From Mesorhizobium sp. NZP2298 (lineage in GTDB: Bacteria > Pseudomonadota > Alphaproteobacteria > Rhizobiales > Rhizobiaceae), in NCBI RefSeq assembly GCF_013170825.1, contig NZ_CP033365.1, forward strand, positions 682,001 through 746,000: DNA of 64,000 nt, read 5' to 3'. A model generated the notes under the pieces. The model was not told the DNA's origin, did not search any database, and saw only the letters and a list, made by a program, of their open reading frames with translations. Made by a program: the position numbers and the translations under genes. Shown here piece by piece: positions 44,233 through 53,030 of this stretch. Position 1 is the first letter of the stretch. Every line of letters starts with the position of its first letter.

Positions 44233-45526
44233 ATCAACATCCCCAAAGAAGCCTGCCGAGGATGACTCTTCAAAGGGTCGCGCCGGCGACCAGATCATCC
44301 GGCTGGACAGTGAGCGCGAACAGAGGCGCGCCAATGTCGTCATCGACAATGACGAGCTGGAAGCTCCGGTTGCGCTGGAGCCCGCGGCACTCGAGGCTCC
44401 GGCCAAGGAGCCGCAGCCTCAGCAGGCCCCTGCCGCCCTTGCCCCTCCTGCTCCTGCCCCGGCCAAGCCGAAGCGCGGCCTGACGCGGCCGGTGCTTTTT
44501 GCCCTGCTTCCCGTCGCGCTGGCCGTCGGCGGCTATTATTACGTCACCGGGGGCCAGGTGATGACGACCGACAATGCCTATATCCAGGCGCAGTCGCTCG
44601 GCGTGTCCACCGACGTCTCCGGCACCGTGCAGGAGATCGACGTGCACGAGAACCAGGCTGTAAAGAAGGGCGACGTACTCTTCCGCCTGCGGCCGGCCTC
44701 TTTCGAAACCGCTCTTGCAGCCGCCCAGGCCCAGCTCGGGACCGTGCGCAACCAGGTTCTAACCCTGCAGGCCAGCTACCAGCAATCGCTGTCGCAGATC
44801 GAGCAGGCCGAGGCCGACATTCCCTATTACGAGGCCGCCTTCCAGCGGCAGCAGGATCTGCTCAAGACCTCGACCGCCTCCAAGGCGTCTTTCGACAGCG
44901 CCCAGCACGACCTCGTCGCAGCGCGCCAGAAAGTGTCCGTCGCCAAGGCGCAGGCGCAGGCCATGCTTGCCCAGCTGGGCGGCGATGCCAGCCAGCCGGT
45001 GGAAAAGAACCCCTTCTACCTGCAGGCCCAGTCGGGCGTCGATGACGCGCAGCGCAACCTCGGCGATTCGGTGGTCAAGGCGCCGTTCGACGGCATCGTC
45101 ACCAATGTCGACGCGCTTCAGGTCGGCAAGTATCTGCCGGCTTCACAGCCGGCCTTCAGCCTGGTTTCGTCGACCGATCTGTGGATCGAGGCGGAGCCGA
45201 AGGAAACCGAGCTGACCTATGTGCGGCCGGGACAGACGGCGACGATCAGCGTCGACACCTATCCGGGCGCCGTCTGGCACGGCACGGTCGCCTCGATCAG
45301 CCCCGCCTCGTCGTCGAGCTTCTCGCTGCTGCCGGCCCAGAACACCACCGGCAACTGGGTCAAGGTCGTGCAGCGCATCCCGATGCGCGTGACGGTTGAC
45401 GATCCCGAGGGCAAGCCCCCGTTGCGCGGCGGCATGAGCGCCGTGGTCGACGTCGAGACCGGCCATGCGCGCGGCCTGCCGGACTTCGTCACCAACCTCC
45501 TGAACCGGTTCGGACAGAAATCATGA
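44225..45526 (+). CDS. HlyD/EmrA-type membrane fusion protein (MarR-controlled system)
   Basis: A 433-residue adaptor. A long charged and Ala/Pro-rich cytoplasmic N-terminus (about 1-85) precedes one membrane span (about 90-108), then TDNAYIQAQSLGVSTDVSGTVQEIDV, a coiled-coil hairpin (about 160-260) and the barrel domain. It differs clearly from the adaptor at 39762, so the two systems are not a recent duplication. GGGAGAA precedes the ATG. Confidence 0.92.
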   Translation: MVESTSPKKPAEDDSSKGRAGDQIIRLDSEREQRRANVVIDNDELEAPVALEPAALEAPAKEPQPQQAPAALAPPAPAPAKPKRGLTRPVLFALLPVALAVGGYYYVTGGQVMTTDNAYIQAQSLGVSTDVSGTVQEIDVHENQAVKKGDVLFRLRPASFETALAAAQAQLGTVRNQVLTLQASYQQSLSQIEQAEADIPYYEAAFQRQQDLLKTSTASKASFDSAQHDLVAARQKVSVAKAQAQAMLAQLGGDASQPVEKNPFYLQAQSGVDDAQRNLGDSVVKAPFDGIVTNVDALQVGKYLPASQPAFSLVSSTDLWIEAEPKETELTYVRPGQTATISVDTYPGAVWHGTVASISPASSSSFSLLPAQNTTGNWVKVVQRIPMRVTVDDPEGKPPLRGGMSAVVDVETGHARGLPDFVTNLLNRFGQKS

Positions 45527-47070
45527 GCAACGCGTCCGCGGCAGGTGCCACACCGGTGGTCGCCAATCGCGGCGCCATCACAGCTTGCGTGATCCTGGCC
45601 GTCATCATGCAGGCGCTGGACACGACCATCGCCAATGTAGCACTGCCCTACATCCAGGGCAGCGTGTCGGCCAGTGCCGACCAGATCAATTGGGTGCTGA
45701 CCTCCTACATCGTCGCGGCGGCGGTGATGACACCGCCTTCGGGCTACCTCGCCAACCGCTTCGGCCGCAAGCGCATCCTTCTGACCTCGATCACCGGCTT
45801 CGTGGTCGCCTCGGTCCTGTGCGGCTTCGCGCAGTCGCTGCCGCAGATCGTCGGCTTCCGCCTGCTGCAGGGCCTGTTCGGCGCGGCCCTGGTGCCGCTG
45901 TCGCAGAGCATCCTGCTTGACATTTACAGCGTCGAGGAGCGCGGCTCGGCGATGGCGCTGTTCGGCGTTTCGGTGATGGTCGGGCCGGTGCTGGGCCCGG
46001 TCATCGGCGGCTGGCTGACCGAGAATGTCTCCTGGCGCTGGGTGTTCTACATCAACGTGCCGATCGGCGCGCTGGCTTTCGCGGGCGTGTCCCTGTTCGT
46101 CCTGGAAACCAAGCTGGACATCAAGGCAAGGCTGGACTGGCTGGGTTTCGGCATGCTCAGCATCACCATCGCGGCTTTGCAGATGTTTCTCGATCGCGGC
46201 GAGCAGCTCAACTGGTTCTCCTCGTCCGAGATCATCGTCGAGGCGCTGATCTGCGCGTCGGCCTTCTACATCTTCCTCGTCCATACCTTCACCGCCAAGA
46301 ACACCTTCGTGAATCCGAGGCTCTTCCTGGACAGGAATTTCGCCGTCGGCATGGTCTTCATCTTCATCATCGGCATCACCTATCTCGCCTCGCTGGCGCT
46401 GATGACGCCCTATCTGCAGACGCTCATGGGCTATCCGGTGGTGACGGCTGGCATCGTCATGGGCCCGCGCGGCCTCGGCACGATGGCATGCATGTTCCTG
46501 GTCGGCAGGCTGATCGGCAAGGTGGATACGCGATGGCTGCTGCTGACCGGCCTACTGGTCACCGCCTGGGCGATGTACGACATGACCGGTTGGACGCCCG
46601 ACGTCTCGCAATGGACGATCATCAGCACCGGCTTCGTCCAGGGCGCTGGCCTGGGCTTCCTGTTCGTGCCGTTGACCACCATCACCTTCGCCACGCTGGC
46701 GCCGGAGCGGCGCGCGGAAGGCACCGGGCTTTACAACCTGTCGCGAAACATCGGCTCGAGCGTCGGCATATCGGTGGTCACCGCGCTCTTGACGCAGAAC
46801 GTGCAGATCAACCATGCCAACATCGCCACCTATGTGACGCCCTTCAACCAGGCGTTCAGCAACCCGGCGATCGCGCAGGCGATGAACCCCTACACCGCCG
46901 CCGGCCGGGCCGCGCTGGACGGCGTGGTGACGCTGCAGGCGACGATCATTAGCTACATGAACGACTTCAAGCTGATGATGATCCTGTCGCTGGCGGCCAT
47001 CCCCCTGGTGCTCTTGCTGCGCAAGCCGGGCACGCCGGCCAAGGTCGACCATAGCGCCGTCATGGAGTGA
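45523..47070 (+). CDS. DHA2-family drug efflux permease (EmrB-like, MarR-controlled)
   Basis: A 515-residue transporter with about 14 spans. TM1 carries MQALDTTIANVALPYIQGS and motif C reads GPVLGPVIGGWLTENVSWRWVFYIN. ATG overlaps the adaptor stop (ATGA). Together with the adaptor it should export hydrophobic toxins, fatty acids or plant phenolics; the MarR regulator suggests a phenolic or fatty-acid inducer. Confidence 0.93.
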   Translation: MSNASAAGATPVVANRGAITACVILAVIMQALDTTIANVALPYIQGSVSASADQINWVLTSYIVAAAVMTPPSGYLANRFGRKRILLTSITGFVVASVLCGFAQSLPQIVGFRLLQGLFGAALVPLSQSILLDIYSVEERGSAMALFGVSVMVGPVLGPVIGGWLTENVSWRWVFYINVPIGALAFAGVSLFVLETKLDIKARLDWLGFGMLSITIAALQMFLDRGEQLNWFSSSEIIVEALICASAFYIFLVHTFTAKNTFVNPRLFLDRNFAVGMVFIFIIGITYLASLALMTPYLQTLMGYPVVTAGIVMGPRGLGTMACMFLVGRLIGKVDTRWLLLTGLLVTAWAMYDMTGWTPDVSQWTIISTGFVQGAGLGFLFVPLTTITFATLAPERRAEGTGLYNLSRNIGSSVGISVVTALLTQNVQINHANIATYVTPFNQAFSNPAIAQAMNPYTAAGRAALDGVVTLQATIISYMNDFKLMMILSLAAIPLVLLLRKPGTPAKVDHSAVME

Positions 47071-47127
47071 GGCCGGGGCCCGGCTGATCGCGCCCGGGGC
47101 CAGCCACGCACATATCACAAAGAGAAA

Positions 47128-47159
47128 CCGGGGTCCTGTGAGGGACGACAGGACCCCGG
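47128..47159. terminator. Perfect 12-bp hairpin after the efflux operon
   Basis: CCGGGGTCCTGT (47128-47139) and ACAGGACCCCGG (47148-47159) pair exactly with an 8-base loop. No T-run follows, but the stability and position between convergent genes support termination or 3'-end protection. Confidence 0.65.
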
Positions 47160-47265
47160 CCTCGCCGACACGGCTTCCCAAGAAACCTGGCACCTCGACA
47201 TGAGGCGGGGACGGCAGGCCGAGAAAGCCCCAACGGCCTGCCGCTGCCCCTTTCGCCGGAAGCCG

Positions 47266-47826
47266 CTACTTCGGCAAGAGCACCTTGTTGACGACATGGA
47301 TGACGCCGTTCGACTGGTTGACGTCGGCGATGGTCACCTTCGCCTCGCCCCCGGATTCGTCCATGATGTAGAGCTTGCCCTTCTTGACCTCGGCGGTGAG
47401 CGTGTCGCCGGAGACGGCCTTCATCTCATATTTGCCGCCCATCGCCTTGGCCTTCTTCATCATCTCGGCGCCCGAAATCTTGCCGGCCACCACATGCGCG
47501 GTCAGAACCTTGGTGAGCTGGTCCTTGTTTTCAGGCTTCAGCAGTGTATCGACGGTGCCCTTCGGCAATGCCGCGAAGGCTTCGTTGGTGGGCGCAAAGA
47601 CGGTGAACGGTCCGGCGCCCTGCAAGGTATCGACCAGGCCGGCCGCCTTGACGGCGGCGACCAGCGTCGTGTGGTCCTTCGAATTGACGGCGTTCTCGAC
47701 GATGTTCTTGGTGGTGTACATCGGCGCGCCGCCGACATTCGGGTTCTTGGCATAGGCAGGAGCGGCAATCGCCACGCTGGCGACAAGGGCCGAAATGGCG
47801 ATGGTCCTGAATGATGGCAAGCACAT
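47266..47826 (-). CDS. Secreted fasciclin-domain protein (copy 2)
   Basis: A 186-residue exported protein with a signal peptide (about 1-26, ending PAYA|KN) and one FAS1 domain (GPFTVFAPTNEAFAALP, ending NGVIHVVNKVLLPK). It closely matches copy 1 at 36688: over 192 aligned bases of the core (47509-47700 against 36808-36999) I count about 87% identity. The cysteines of copy 1 are missing. GGAGGAAG six bases before the ATG fixes the start at 47826. The two copies are in opposite orientation about 10.5 kb apart. Confidence 0.93.
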   Translation of the reverse strand: MCLPSFRTIAISALVASVAIAAPAYAKNPNVGGAPMYTTKNIVENAVNSKDHTTLVAAVKAAGLVDTLQGAGPFTVFAPTNEAFAALPKGTVDTLLKPENKDQLTKVLTAHVVAGKISGAEMMKKAKAMGGKYEMKAVSGDTLTAEVKKGKLYIMDESGGEAKVTIADVNQSNGVIHVVNKVLLPK

Positions 47827-47887
47827 GTGGTCTTCCTCCGGGTGAGGGCTGATCGGAATTGATAGCCTTTGGAAACGCACACGCAGT

Positions 47888-47914
47888 CACGTCCGGCGAC
47901 CGCTTGCAGTTTCA
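47888..47914 (-). promoter_or_regulatory. Candidate ECF-type promoter of the second fasciclin gene
   Basis: On the minus strand TGAAAC (47909-47914) and CGTG (47888-47891) are 17 bases apart, similar to TGAAAC-N16-CGTA upstream of copy 1. It lies about 62 bases before the ATG. Weak evidence alone. Confidence 0.3.
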
Positions 47915-47950
47915 TCGATCACGGGAACGTGAACGGACGTTTTGCCAAAG

Positions 47951-47977
47951 AAAAAGCCCGGACAAACCGGGCTTTTT
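47951..47977. terminator. Rho-independent terminator (yidC operon)
   Basis: AAAAAGCCCGG (47951-47961), loop ACAAA and CCGGGCTTTTT (47967-47977) form a perfect 11-bp stem with flanking A and T runs. It lies 43 bp past the yidC stop on the minus strand and should end the rpmH-rnpA-yidC transcript. Confidence 0.9.
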
Positions 47978-48019
47978 CAGAAGAGAGCTTCTATTCCGCT
48001 TTTTGCAGAAGAAGGGCGG

Positions 48020-49831
48020 CTACTCCGCCGGCGACGGTTTCTTTCGAAACAGCGCGACCAGATTGTCCCACAGTTCGATCTTGGCGCCCTGGCGCTTCAT
48101 GATCACGCCCTGCTGGAGGATCGAGAGCGTGTTGTTCCAGGCCCAGTAGATGACGAGGCCGGCCGGGAAACCCGCCATCATGAAGGTGAAGATGATCGGC
48201 ATCCAGGTGAAGATCGCGGCCTGCGTCGGATCCGGCGGCGTCGGGTTCATGCGCATCTGCAGGAACATGGTGACGCCCATGATCAGCGGCCAGACACCAA
48301 TCATCAGCATATGCGGCAGCGTGACCGGGATCAGGCCGAACAGGTTGAACAGCGACGTCGGGTCGGGCGCCGCCAGATCCTGGATCCAGCCGAAGAACGG
48401 CGCGTGGCGCATCTCGATGGTGATGTAGAGCACCTTGTAGAGCGAGAAGAAGACCGGAATCTGCAGCGCCACCGGCCAGCAGCCGGCAAGCGGATTGATT
48501 TTCTCGGTCTTGTACAACTCCATCATCGCCTGCTGCTGCTTCATCTTGTCGTCCGCGTATTTCTCGCGGATCTCCAGCATCTTGGGCTGCACCTTCTTCA
48601 TGTTCGCCATCGACGCGTAGGACTTGTTGGCGAGCGGGAAGAAGATGGCCTTGACGATGACGGTGGTGGCGAGGATCGCCAGGCCGAAATTGCCGAGGAA
48701 CTTGTAGAGCGTGTCGATCAGCCAGAACATCGGCTTGGTGATAAAGTGGAACCAGCCCCAGTCGATCAGAAGGTCGAACCGCTTGATGTGGCGGTCTTCG
48801 GCATAGGCGTTGATCTTGGCGACTTCCTTGGCGCCGGCGAAGACCTCGGTCTCCACGGTCGCCGACTGGCCGGCATCGACATTGATCGGATCGGTCAGGA
48901 AGTCGGACTGATAGCGGTGGCGGCCGTCCACGAAATAGCCGAAGCGCGGCTGGAACGGCTGCTTCTCGCTCGGAACCACCGTCACCGCCCAGTATTTGTC
49001 GGTGATGCCAAGCCAGCCGTCGGTCGACTTGCCCGGCTTGACTTCCTTGTCCTTCTCGATGGACGCGTATTTGTGTTCCTGCAGGCCTTCCGCTCCGGTG
49101 AAACCGATCAGGCCCTCATGCAGCACGTAGGTGCTGGCGACAGCCGGCTTGTCGTAGCGGGTGACACGGCCGTAGTTCGACAGCGAAACCGCGCTGGAAC
49201 CGGCATTCTGCACCGTGTCCGAGACCGTGAACATGTAGTCGCCGTCGACAGAGAAGGTGCGCTTGAAGGTCAGCCCCTTGTCGTTGGTGTAGGTCAGCGT
49301 TACCGGCGTCGACGGGGTCAGCGTCGGGTTGCCTTCAATGCTCCACACCGTGTCCGCACCCGGTACCGTGCCGGTCTTGTCATTGCCGACGAAGCCGATC
49401 TCGGCGAAATAGCCGGTGGGCAGCGTCGACGGGTTGAGCAGTTCGATCTCGGGCGAATTCTTGTCGACGGTCTCGGTGTAGTGCTTGAGCTTGAGGTCGT
49501 CGAGGCGCGCGCCGGTCAGGTTGATCGAGCCCTCGAGGCTCGGCGTGTCGATCTTGACGCGCTTCGAAGCGGCAAGCGCCTGATCACGGCCGGCGGCGGT
49601 GACGGTATCGCCGCCCGGCGCGTTGGGAATGGCGCCCGGCGCCGGCGCCGGTGTTCCAGCACCCGGATTGGCGGCCTCGGCCGCCTTCTTCTGCTCTTCC
49701 ACACGCTGTTGCTCGACGCGCGCGGCCTCGCGCTGCGCCTCGACACGCGGGTTCATGTAGAAAACCTGCCACAAAGTCAGGATCAGCACCGACAGCGCGA
49801 TGGTGATGAAGAAGTTCCGGTTGTTTTCCAT
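48020..49831 (-). CDS. yidC: Membrane protein insertase YidC
   Basis: Inserts inner-membrane proteins, alone or with SecYEG. It has 603 residues, typical for Gram-negative YidC: first membrane span (about 5-24), an Ala/Pro/Gln-rich linker (about 30-75), the large periplasmic beta domain (to about 350) and the conserved C-terminal five-span core starting at WGWFHFITKPMFWLIDTLYKF. The positive charge of the hydrophilic groove is a Lys (TTVIVKAIFFPL) where E. coli has Arg, a substitution I recall as usual in alphaproteobacteria. AAGGG precedes the ATG by six bases. Confidence 0.97.
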   Translation of the reverse strand: MENNRNFFITIALSVLILTLWQVFYMNPRVEAQREAARVEQQRVEEQKKAAEAANPGAGTPAPAPGAIPNAPGGDTVTAAGRDQALAASKRVKIDTPSLEGSINLTGARLDDLKLKHYTETVDKNSPEIELLNPSTLPTGYFAEIGFVGNDKTGTVPGADTVWSIEGNPTLTPSTPVTLTYTNDKGLTFKRTFSVDGDYMFTVSDTVQNAGSSAVSLSNYGRVTRYDKPAVASTYVLHEGLIGFTGAEGLQEHKYASIEKDKEVKPGKSTDGWLGITDKYWAVTVVPSEKQPFQPRFGYFVDGRHRYQSDFLTDPINVDAGQSATVETEVFAGAKEVAKINAYAEDRHIKRFDLLIDWGWFHFITKPMFWLIDTLYKFLGNFGLAILATTVIVKAIFFPLANKSYASMANMKKVQPKMLEIREKYADDKMKQQQAMMELYKTEKINPLAGCWPVALQIPVFFSLYKVLYITIEMRHAPFFGWIQDLAAPDPTSLFNLFGLIPVTLPHMLMIGVWPLIMGVTMFLQMRMNPTPPDPTQAAIFTWMPIIFTFMMAGFPAGLVIYWAWNNTLSILQQGVIMKRQGAKIELWDNLVALFRKKPSPAE

Positions 49832-49845
49832 CGAGAGCCCTTGGC

Positions 49846-50199
49846 CTATCGTGTTCCGCGAAGTCGGCGGGAGAGTTCGGCCTTCAACTGGCCGAAGGGG
49901 GCGCGCAGCGCATCATCGCGCCCGACGATGACATAATCATTGCCGGGCGCCATGTCATCTGCGGCATGGGTGCGGACGGCTTCTCTCAGCCGCCGCCTGA
50001 CGCGGTTGCGCACAACAGCGTTGCCGACCTTCTTGGTAACGGTGTAGCCGACACGCGGCACGCCGCCATCGCCGCGGTCAAGGACCTCGACGAGGAAAAA
50101 CCGCCCGCGTCGCTTCTCACCACGACGGACGGCCAGGAATTCCGCGCGTTTCAGAAGCCGCTTGGGATTTTGCCCCACTGGCTTGCCGGTTGCGGGCAA
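49846..50199 (-). CDS. rnpA: Ribonuclease P protein component
   Basis: Protein subunit of RNase P, which trims tRNA 5' leaders. RNP box: [18 protein letters not shown] (about residues 72-89); N-terminal [23 protein letters not shown] place the start at the TTG at 50199 (117 residues), 14 bases after the rpmH stop; the GTG at 50178 is an alternative (110 residues). The same frame stays open across the whole of rpmH and beyond, to 50556, but that part looks like antiparallel-frame shadow. Confidence 0.92.
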   Translation of the reverse strand: MPATGKPVGQNPKRLLKRAEFLAVRRGEKRRGRFFLVEVLDRGDGGVPRVGYTVTKKVGNAVVRNRVRRRLREAVRTHAADDMAPGNDYVIVGRDDALRAPFGQLKAELSRRLRGTR

Positions 50200-50213
50200 C
50201 GATCTCGTCTCGC

Positions 50214-50348
50214 TTAGGCGCTGAGCCGCTTGCGGCCGCGGTTGCGGCGAGCTGCGACGACGCCACGACCACCCTTGGTGGCCATGCGGGCACGGAAACC
50301 ATGCCGGCGTTTGCGGACGAGTTTGGACGGTTGGTAGGTACGCTTCAT
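50214..50348 (-). CDS. rpmH: 50S ribosomal protein L34
   Basis: A 44-residue basic ribosomal protein: [18 protein letters not shown] at the start and NRGRKRLSA at the end, a textbook L34. First gene of the rpmH-rnpA-yidC operon. The A/T-richer 279 bp upstream to the histidine kinase hold its promoter but no other gene. Confidence 0.97.
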   Translation of the reverse strand: MKRTYQPSKLVRKRRHGFRARMATKGGRGVVAARRNRGRKRLSA

Positions 50349-50627
50349 TTGTTTTAATACCGCGGGGTGCGGCCCTTCTTGATTCTGTCACTTTGTAACA
50401 GGAGCTTTGCCGGGCCTGTTTTGGCGCGATCGAAACCGCGCCGGGACGAATGGCCCGAGCGTGAGCGGGCTTATAGAAAGAAGGGTTTTGGAAGTCAATC
50501 CGGCGTCTTCGCGACGTGGACGCAGGTTTATGACGGTAATTTAATGTTCGGACCAAAGGATGAAATTGGCAAAAAAGGCGTAATCGCCTAATCTTGGCCG
50601 ATCAAGTGATTGTGAAGACAGAGTCGC

Positions 50628-52115
50628 ATGAGCGAAGCCAACCAAGCAGGGGAAGGGATCGGCACGGCGCCAGCCGCCGTCCGCACGGTACCCTTGTCAC
50701 GCGGCCTGTCGACAAAACTGCTGCTGTTGACCATCGTTTTCGTGCTTTTGGCTGAAGTGCTCATCTTCCTGCCCTGGATCGCCAGTTACCGGCTGAGCTG
50801 GCTCAAGGAGCGGCTGAGCACGGCCGCCGCCGTTTCGATCGTGCTGGTGCAGGGCGAGTCCACCTCATTGTCGCGCACGGCCCAGAACGACGTGCTGATG
50901 GCGATCGGCGCCAAGGCGATCGCGGTGCGCGACGGCGGCGTCTCGCGGCTTCTGGTGGTGGCGGACATGCCGCCACAGGTCGACGAGCACATCGACCTCG
51001 CCAGCGTCGGCATGATCAAGGGCATGACCGGCGCGCTCGACACGCTGTTCTTCGGCGGCGACCGGATGCTGCGCGTTTTCGGACCGGTCGGCGACAGCGA
51101 CAAGGAATTCGAGCTGATCATGCCGGACTACTCCCTGCGCAAGGCGATGCTCATCTATTCGCGCAACGTCGCCTTCGTCTCGCTGCTGATCTCGCTGTTC
51201 ACCGCCATGCTGGTCTATGCCGCGATCGATCTGATCATGATCGGGCCGATCCGTACCATGACGCGCTCGATGCTGTCCTTCTCCGAGGCCCCGGACGATC
51301 CCGGGCGCATCATCCATCCCGCCGCCCGCGCCGACGAGATCGGCGTTGCCGAACGCGAATTGTCGCAGATGCAGGAGCGGCTGCAAAAGATGCTCTCCGA
51401 GCAGAAGCACCTTGCCGACCTCGGCCTGGCGGTCTCGAAGATCAACCACGACATGCGCAACATCCTGGCCTCCGCACAGCTGATGTCGGACCGTCTGCGC
51501 CAGGTCAGGGATCCAACCGTGCAAGCCTTCGCGCCGAAGCTTTTGCGCGCGCTCGACCGGGCCGTCTCCTATTCGGAAGGCGTGCTTCACTACGGCCGCA
51601 CGCAGGAGCCGCCGCCTTCGCGCCGCAGGGTGCGGCTGCGCCAGTTGGTCGAGGACGTGCACGGGCTGCTCGACATCGAGGAGGGCATCGAGTTCATCAA
51701 CGCGGTCGAGGCTGCTTTCGAGGTGGATGCCGATTCCGATCAGCTGTTCCGGGTGCTCACCAATCTGTGCCGCAACTCGGTGCAGGCGATGGCGGCGGAC
51801 ACCGAGAGCGCGGTGGTGCGGCGGCTCGCGGTCTCGGCCGAGCGCATGGGCAGTGTCAGCCGCATCGCCGTCACCGATACCGGTCCCGGCCTGCCACCGA
51901 AGGCGCGCGAGAACCTGTTCGCGGCGTTCCGCGGCTCGGCGCGCAGCGGCGGCACCGGTCTTGGCCTGGCGATCGCGCACGAACTGATCCGTGCGCATGG
52001 CGGCACGGTGGAACTGGTCGAATCGATTGGCGGGCGCACCACTTTCGCGGTCACTATCCCCGACCAACCGGTGCGGCTCGACCAGGCGCGCGGCAGCCTG
52101 CGCCGTCCGGCGTGA
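50628..52115 (+). CDS. Membrane sensor histidine kinase
   Basis: A 495-residue kinase: N-terminal membrane span (about 30-50), a periplasmic sensor of about 125 residues, second span (about 178-205), HAMP linker (about 206-258), a dimerisation helix with the phospho-acceptor in AVSKINHDMRNILASAQL (H274) and an ATPase domain with N box LCRNSVQAM, G1 DTGPGLPP and G2 GGTGLGLAIAHEL. H is followed by D-M-R-N rather than the E-[L/I]-R-[T/N-P] of common HisKA, placing it in a distinct subgroup (NtrB/HPK4-like NHDMRN). No response regulator gene is adjacent, so it is an orphan. Confidence 0.93.
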   Translation: MSEANQAGEGIGTAPAAVRTVPLSRGLSTKLLLLTIVFVLLAEVLIFLPWIASYRLSWLKERLSTAAAVSIVLVQGESTSLSRTAQNDVLMAIGAKAIAVRDGGVSRLLVVADMPPQVDEHIDLASVGMIKGMTGALDTLFFGGDRMLRVFGPVGDSDKEFELIMPDYSLRKAMLIYSRNVAFVSLLISLFTAMLVYAAIDLIMIGPIRTMTRSMLSFSEAPDDPGRIIHPAARADEIGVAERELSQMQERLQKMLSEQKHLADLGLAVSKINHDMRNILASAQLMSDRLRQVRDPTVQAFAPKLLRALDRAVSYSEGVLHYGRTQEPPPSRRRVRLRQLVEDVHGLLDIEEGIEFINAVEAAFEVDADSDQLFRVLTNLCRNSVQAMAADTESAVVRRLAVSAERMGSVSRIAVTDTGPGLPPKARENLFAAFRGSARSGGTGLGLAIAHELIRAHGGTVELVESIGGRTTFAVTIPDQPVRLDQARGSLRRPA

Positions 52116-52388
52116 CGGCCTCGGTGGTGCTTTCCCAAGGCTCTCGCCTTTCGGGCCTGACGCTTTTGATGGCCTTCCCCGCGACTTTCCCGCCCAGCTT
52201 GAAATCAGACCGGCTCGTCGGCCGCTTCAAGCCTCCGGGGCGGGCTCTCATGGCCAGATGACACACTCACGACAAAACTTTTGCCGGATCGGCTTGCTTT
52301 TCCCAAATTCAGTCGCTAGGGAACTGCACACATTCGCGGCCGGTCCCTGGGATCGGATCGCGGGGCCGTTGAAAACATGGCCTGATGC

Positions 52389-52465
52389 GCGCCCGTAGCT
52401 CAGCTGGATAGAGCACCAGACTACGAATCTGGGGGTCAGGAGTTCGAATCTCTTCGGGCGCGCCA
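52389..52465 (+). tRNA. tRNA-Arg (anticodon ACG)
   Basis: A 77-base cloverleaf: acceptor stem GCGCCCG/CGGGCGC (52389-52395 with 52455-52461), D-arm AGCTCAGCTGGATAGAGC, anticodon stem CCAGA/TCTGG with loop CTACGAA (ACG at 52423-52425), T-arm with GTTCGAATC, discriminator G and an encoded CCA (52463-52465). A34 is expected to be edited to inosine by TadA. The downstream 2.8 kb is a degenerate accessory stretch, as often seen at tRNA integration sites. Confidence 0.97.
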
Positions 52466-52527
52466 TTCCATCCAATTGATTTTATAAGCTTTTTGGCGCT
52501 TCAAGCGGGACGGCACCGGCTTGATCT

Positions 52528-52866
52528 CTAAAATTCAGCCGGTTTTGGAAAAACGGATGTTTCCGCGAACGATTTCGCAGTTTGGCGTATATGCTCCGCA
52601 GCCTCTTCCGTGTCCAAAGCCTCTATGAACTGTGTTGCCTGCTTCAGGTGCCTCGCTACATCAGCGCGGGTCGTGGAGCGGTCAGACTCATATGGCGGCA
52701 AATCACCGGGATAGCTTTCAGATCGCGAAATACGGAAGCGATGTGTGGCCAAGGGAAATCGGTCGGATCGCCGATATCCCGGTCCGCTCCGACAATCACT
52801 TCCAACTTGGCCAAGATGTCAGCTAGGGACAGGGCTGAAACCTCTGGAAGCGCATCCTGAAGTTTG
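52528..52866 (-). pseudogene. Frameshifted fragment of an unknown protein
   Basis: On the minus strand one frame reads SALSLADILAKLEVIVGADR and DIGDPTDFPWPHIASVFRDLKAIP, which looks strongly protein-like. It then loses sense, while a second frame continues GDLPPYESDRSTTRADVARH and ...FIEALDTEEAAEHIRQTAKSF to a stop at 52528. Joining the two requires a single frameshift near 52715. The 5' end is cut at about 52866, next to an outer-membrane-protein fragment on the other strand. I do not recognise the family. Confidence 0.55.
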
Positions 52867-52868
52867 AG

Positions 52869-53030
52869 CGCCTCGGTTACGCCATTACCGACAAACTGGT
52901 TGCTAATTTTGACTATCGCTATTCAGATTTCGGAAGCTCGCCATTCAACACGCCGGCCGTTACCCAAGGCCAGACGAGCGTCGACATTAAGGAAAACGCC
53001 GTCAGACTGGGACTTATCTACAAGTTCTGA
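52869..53030 (+). pseudogene. C-terminal fragment of an Omp25/RopB-type outer-membrane protein
   Basis: The frame reads RLGYAITDKLVANFDYRYSD, FGSSPFNTPAVTQ and ENAVRLGLIYKF-stop: the last beta-strands and the terminal aromatic F of an eight-stranded outer-membrane barrel. There is no start codon, signal or N-terminal strand; the sequence is cut at about 52869. It probably derives from a paralogue of the intact gene at 53642. Confidence 0.75.

Noticed and set aside
47942..49936. 664-codon plus-strand frame opposite yidC
   Set aside because: It is antisense to yidC and has no recognisable domain, and is rich in His, Asp and Arg as expected for a shadow frame.
50214..50627. Possible chromosomal origin at rpmH, as in gammaproteobacteria where rpmH is next to dnaA
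   Set aside because: No dnaA gene, no DnaA-box cluster; in alphaproteobacteria the rpmH locus is usually not the origin.
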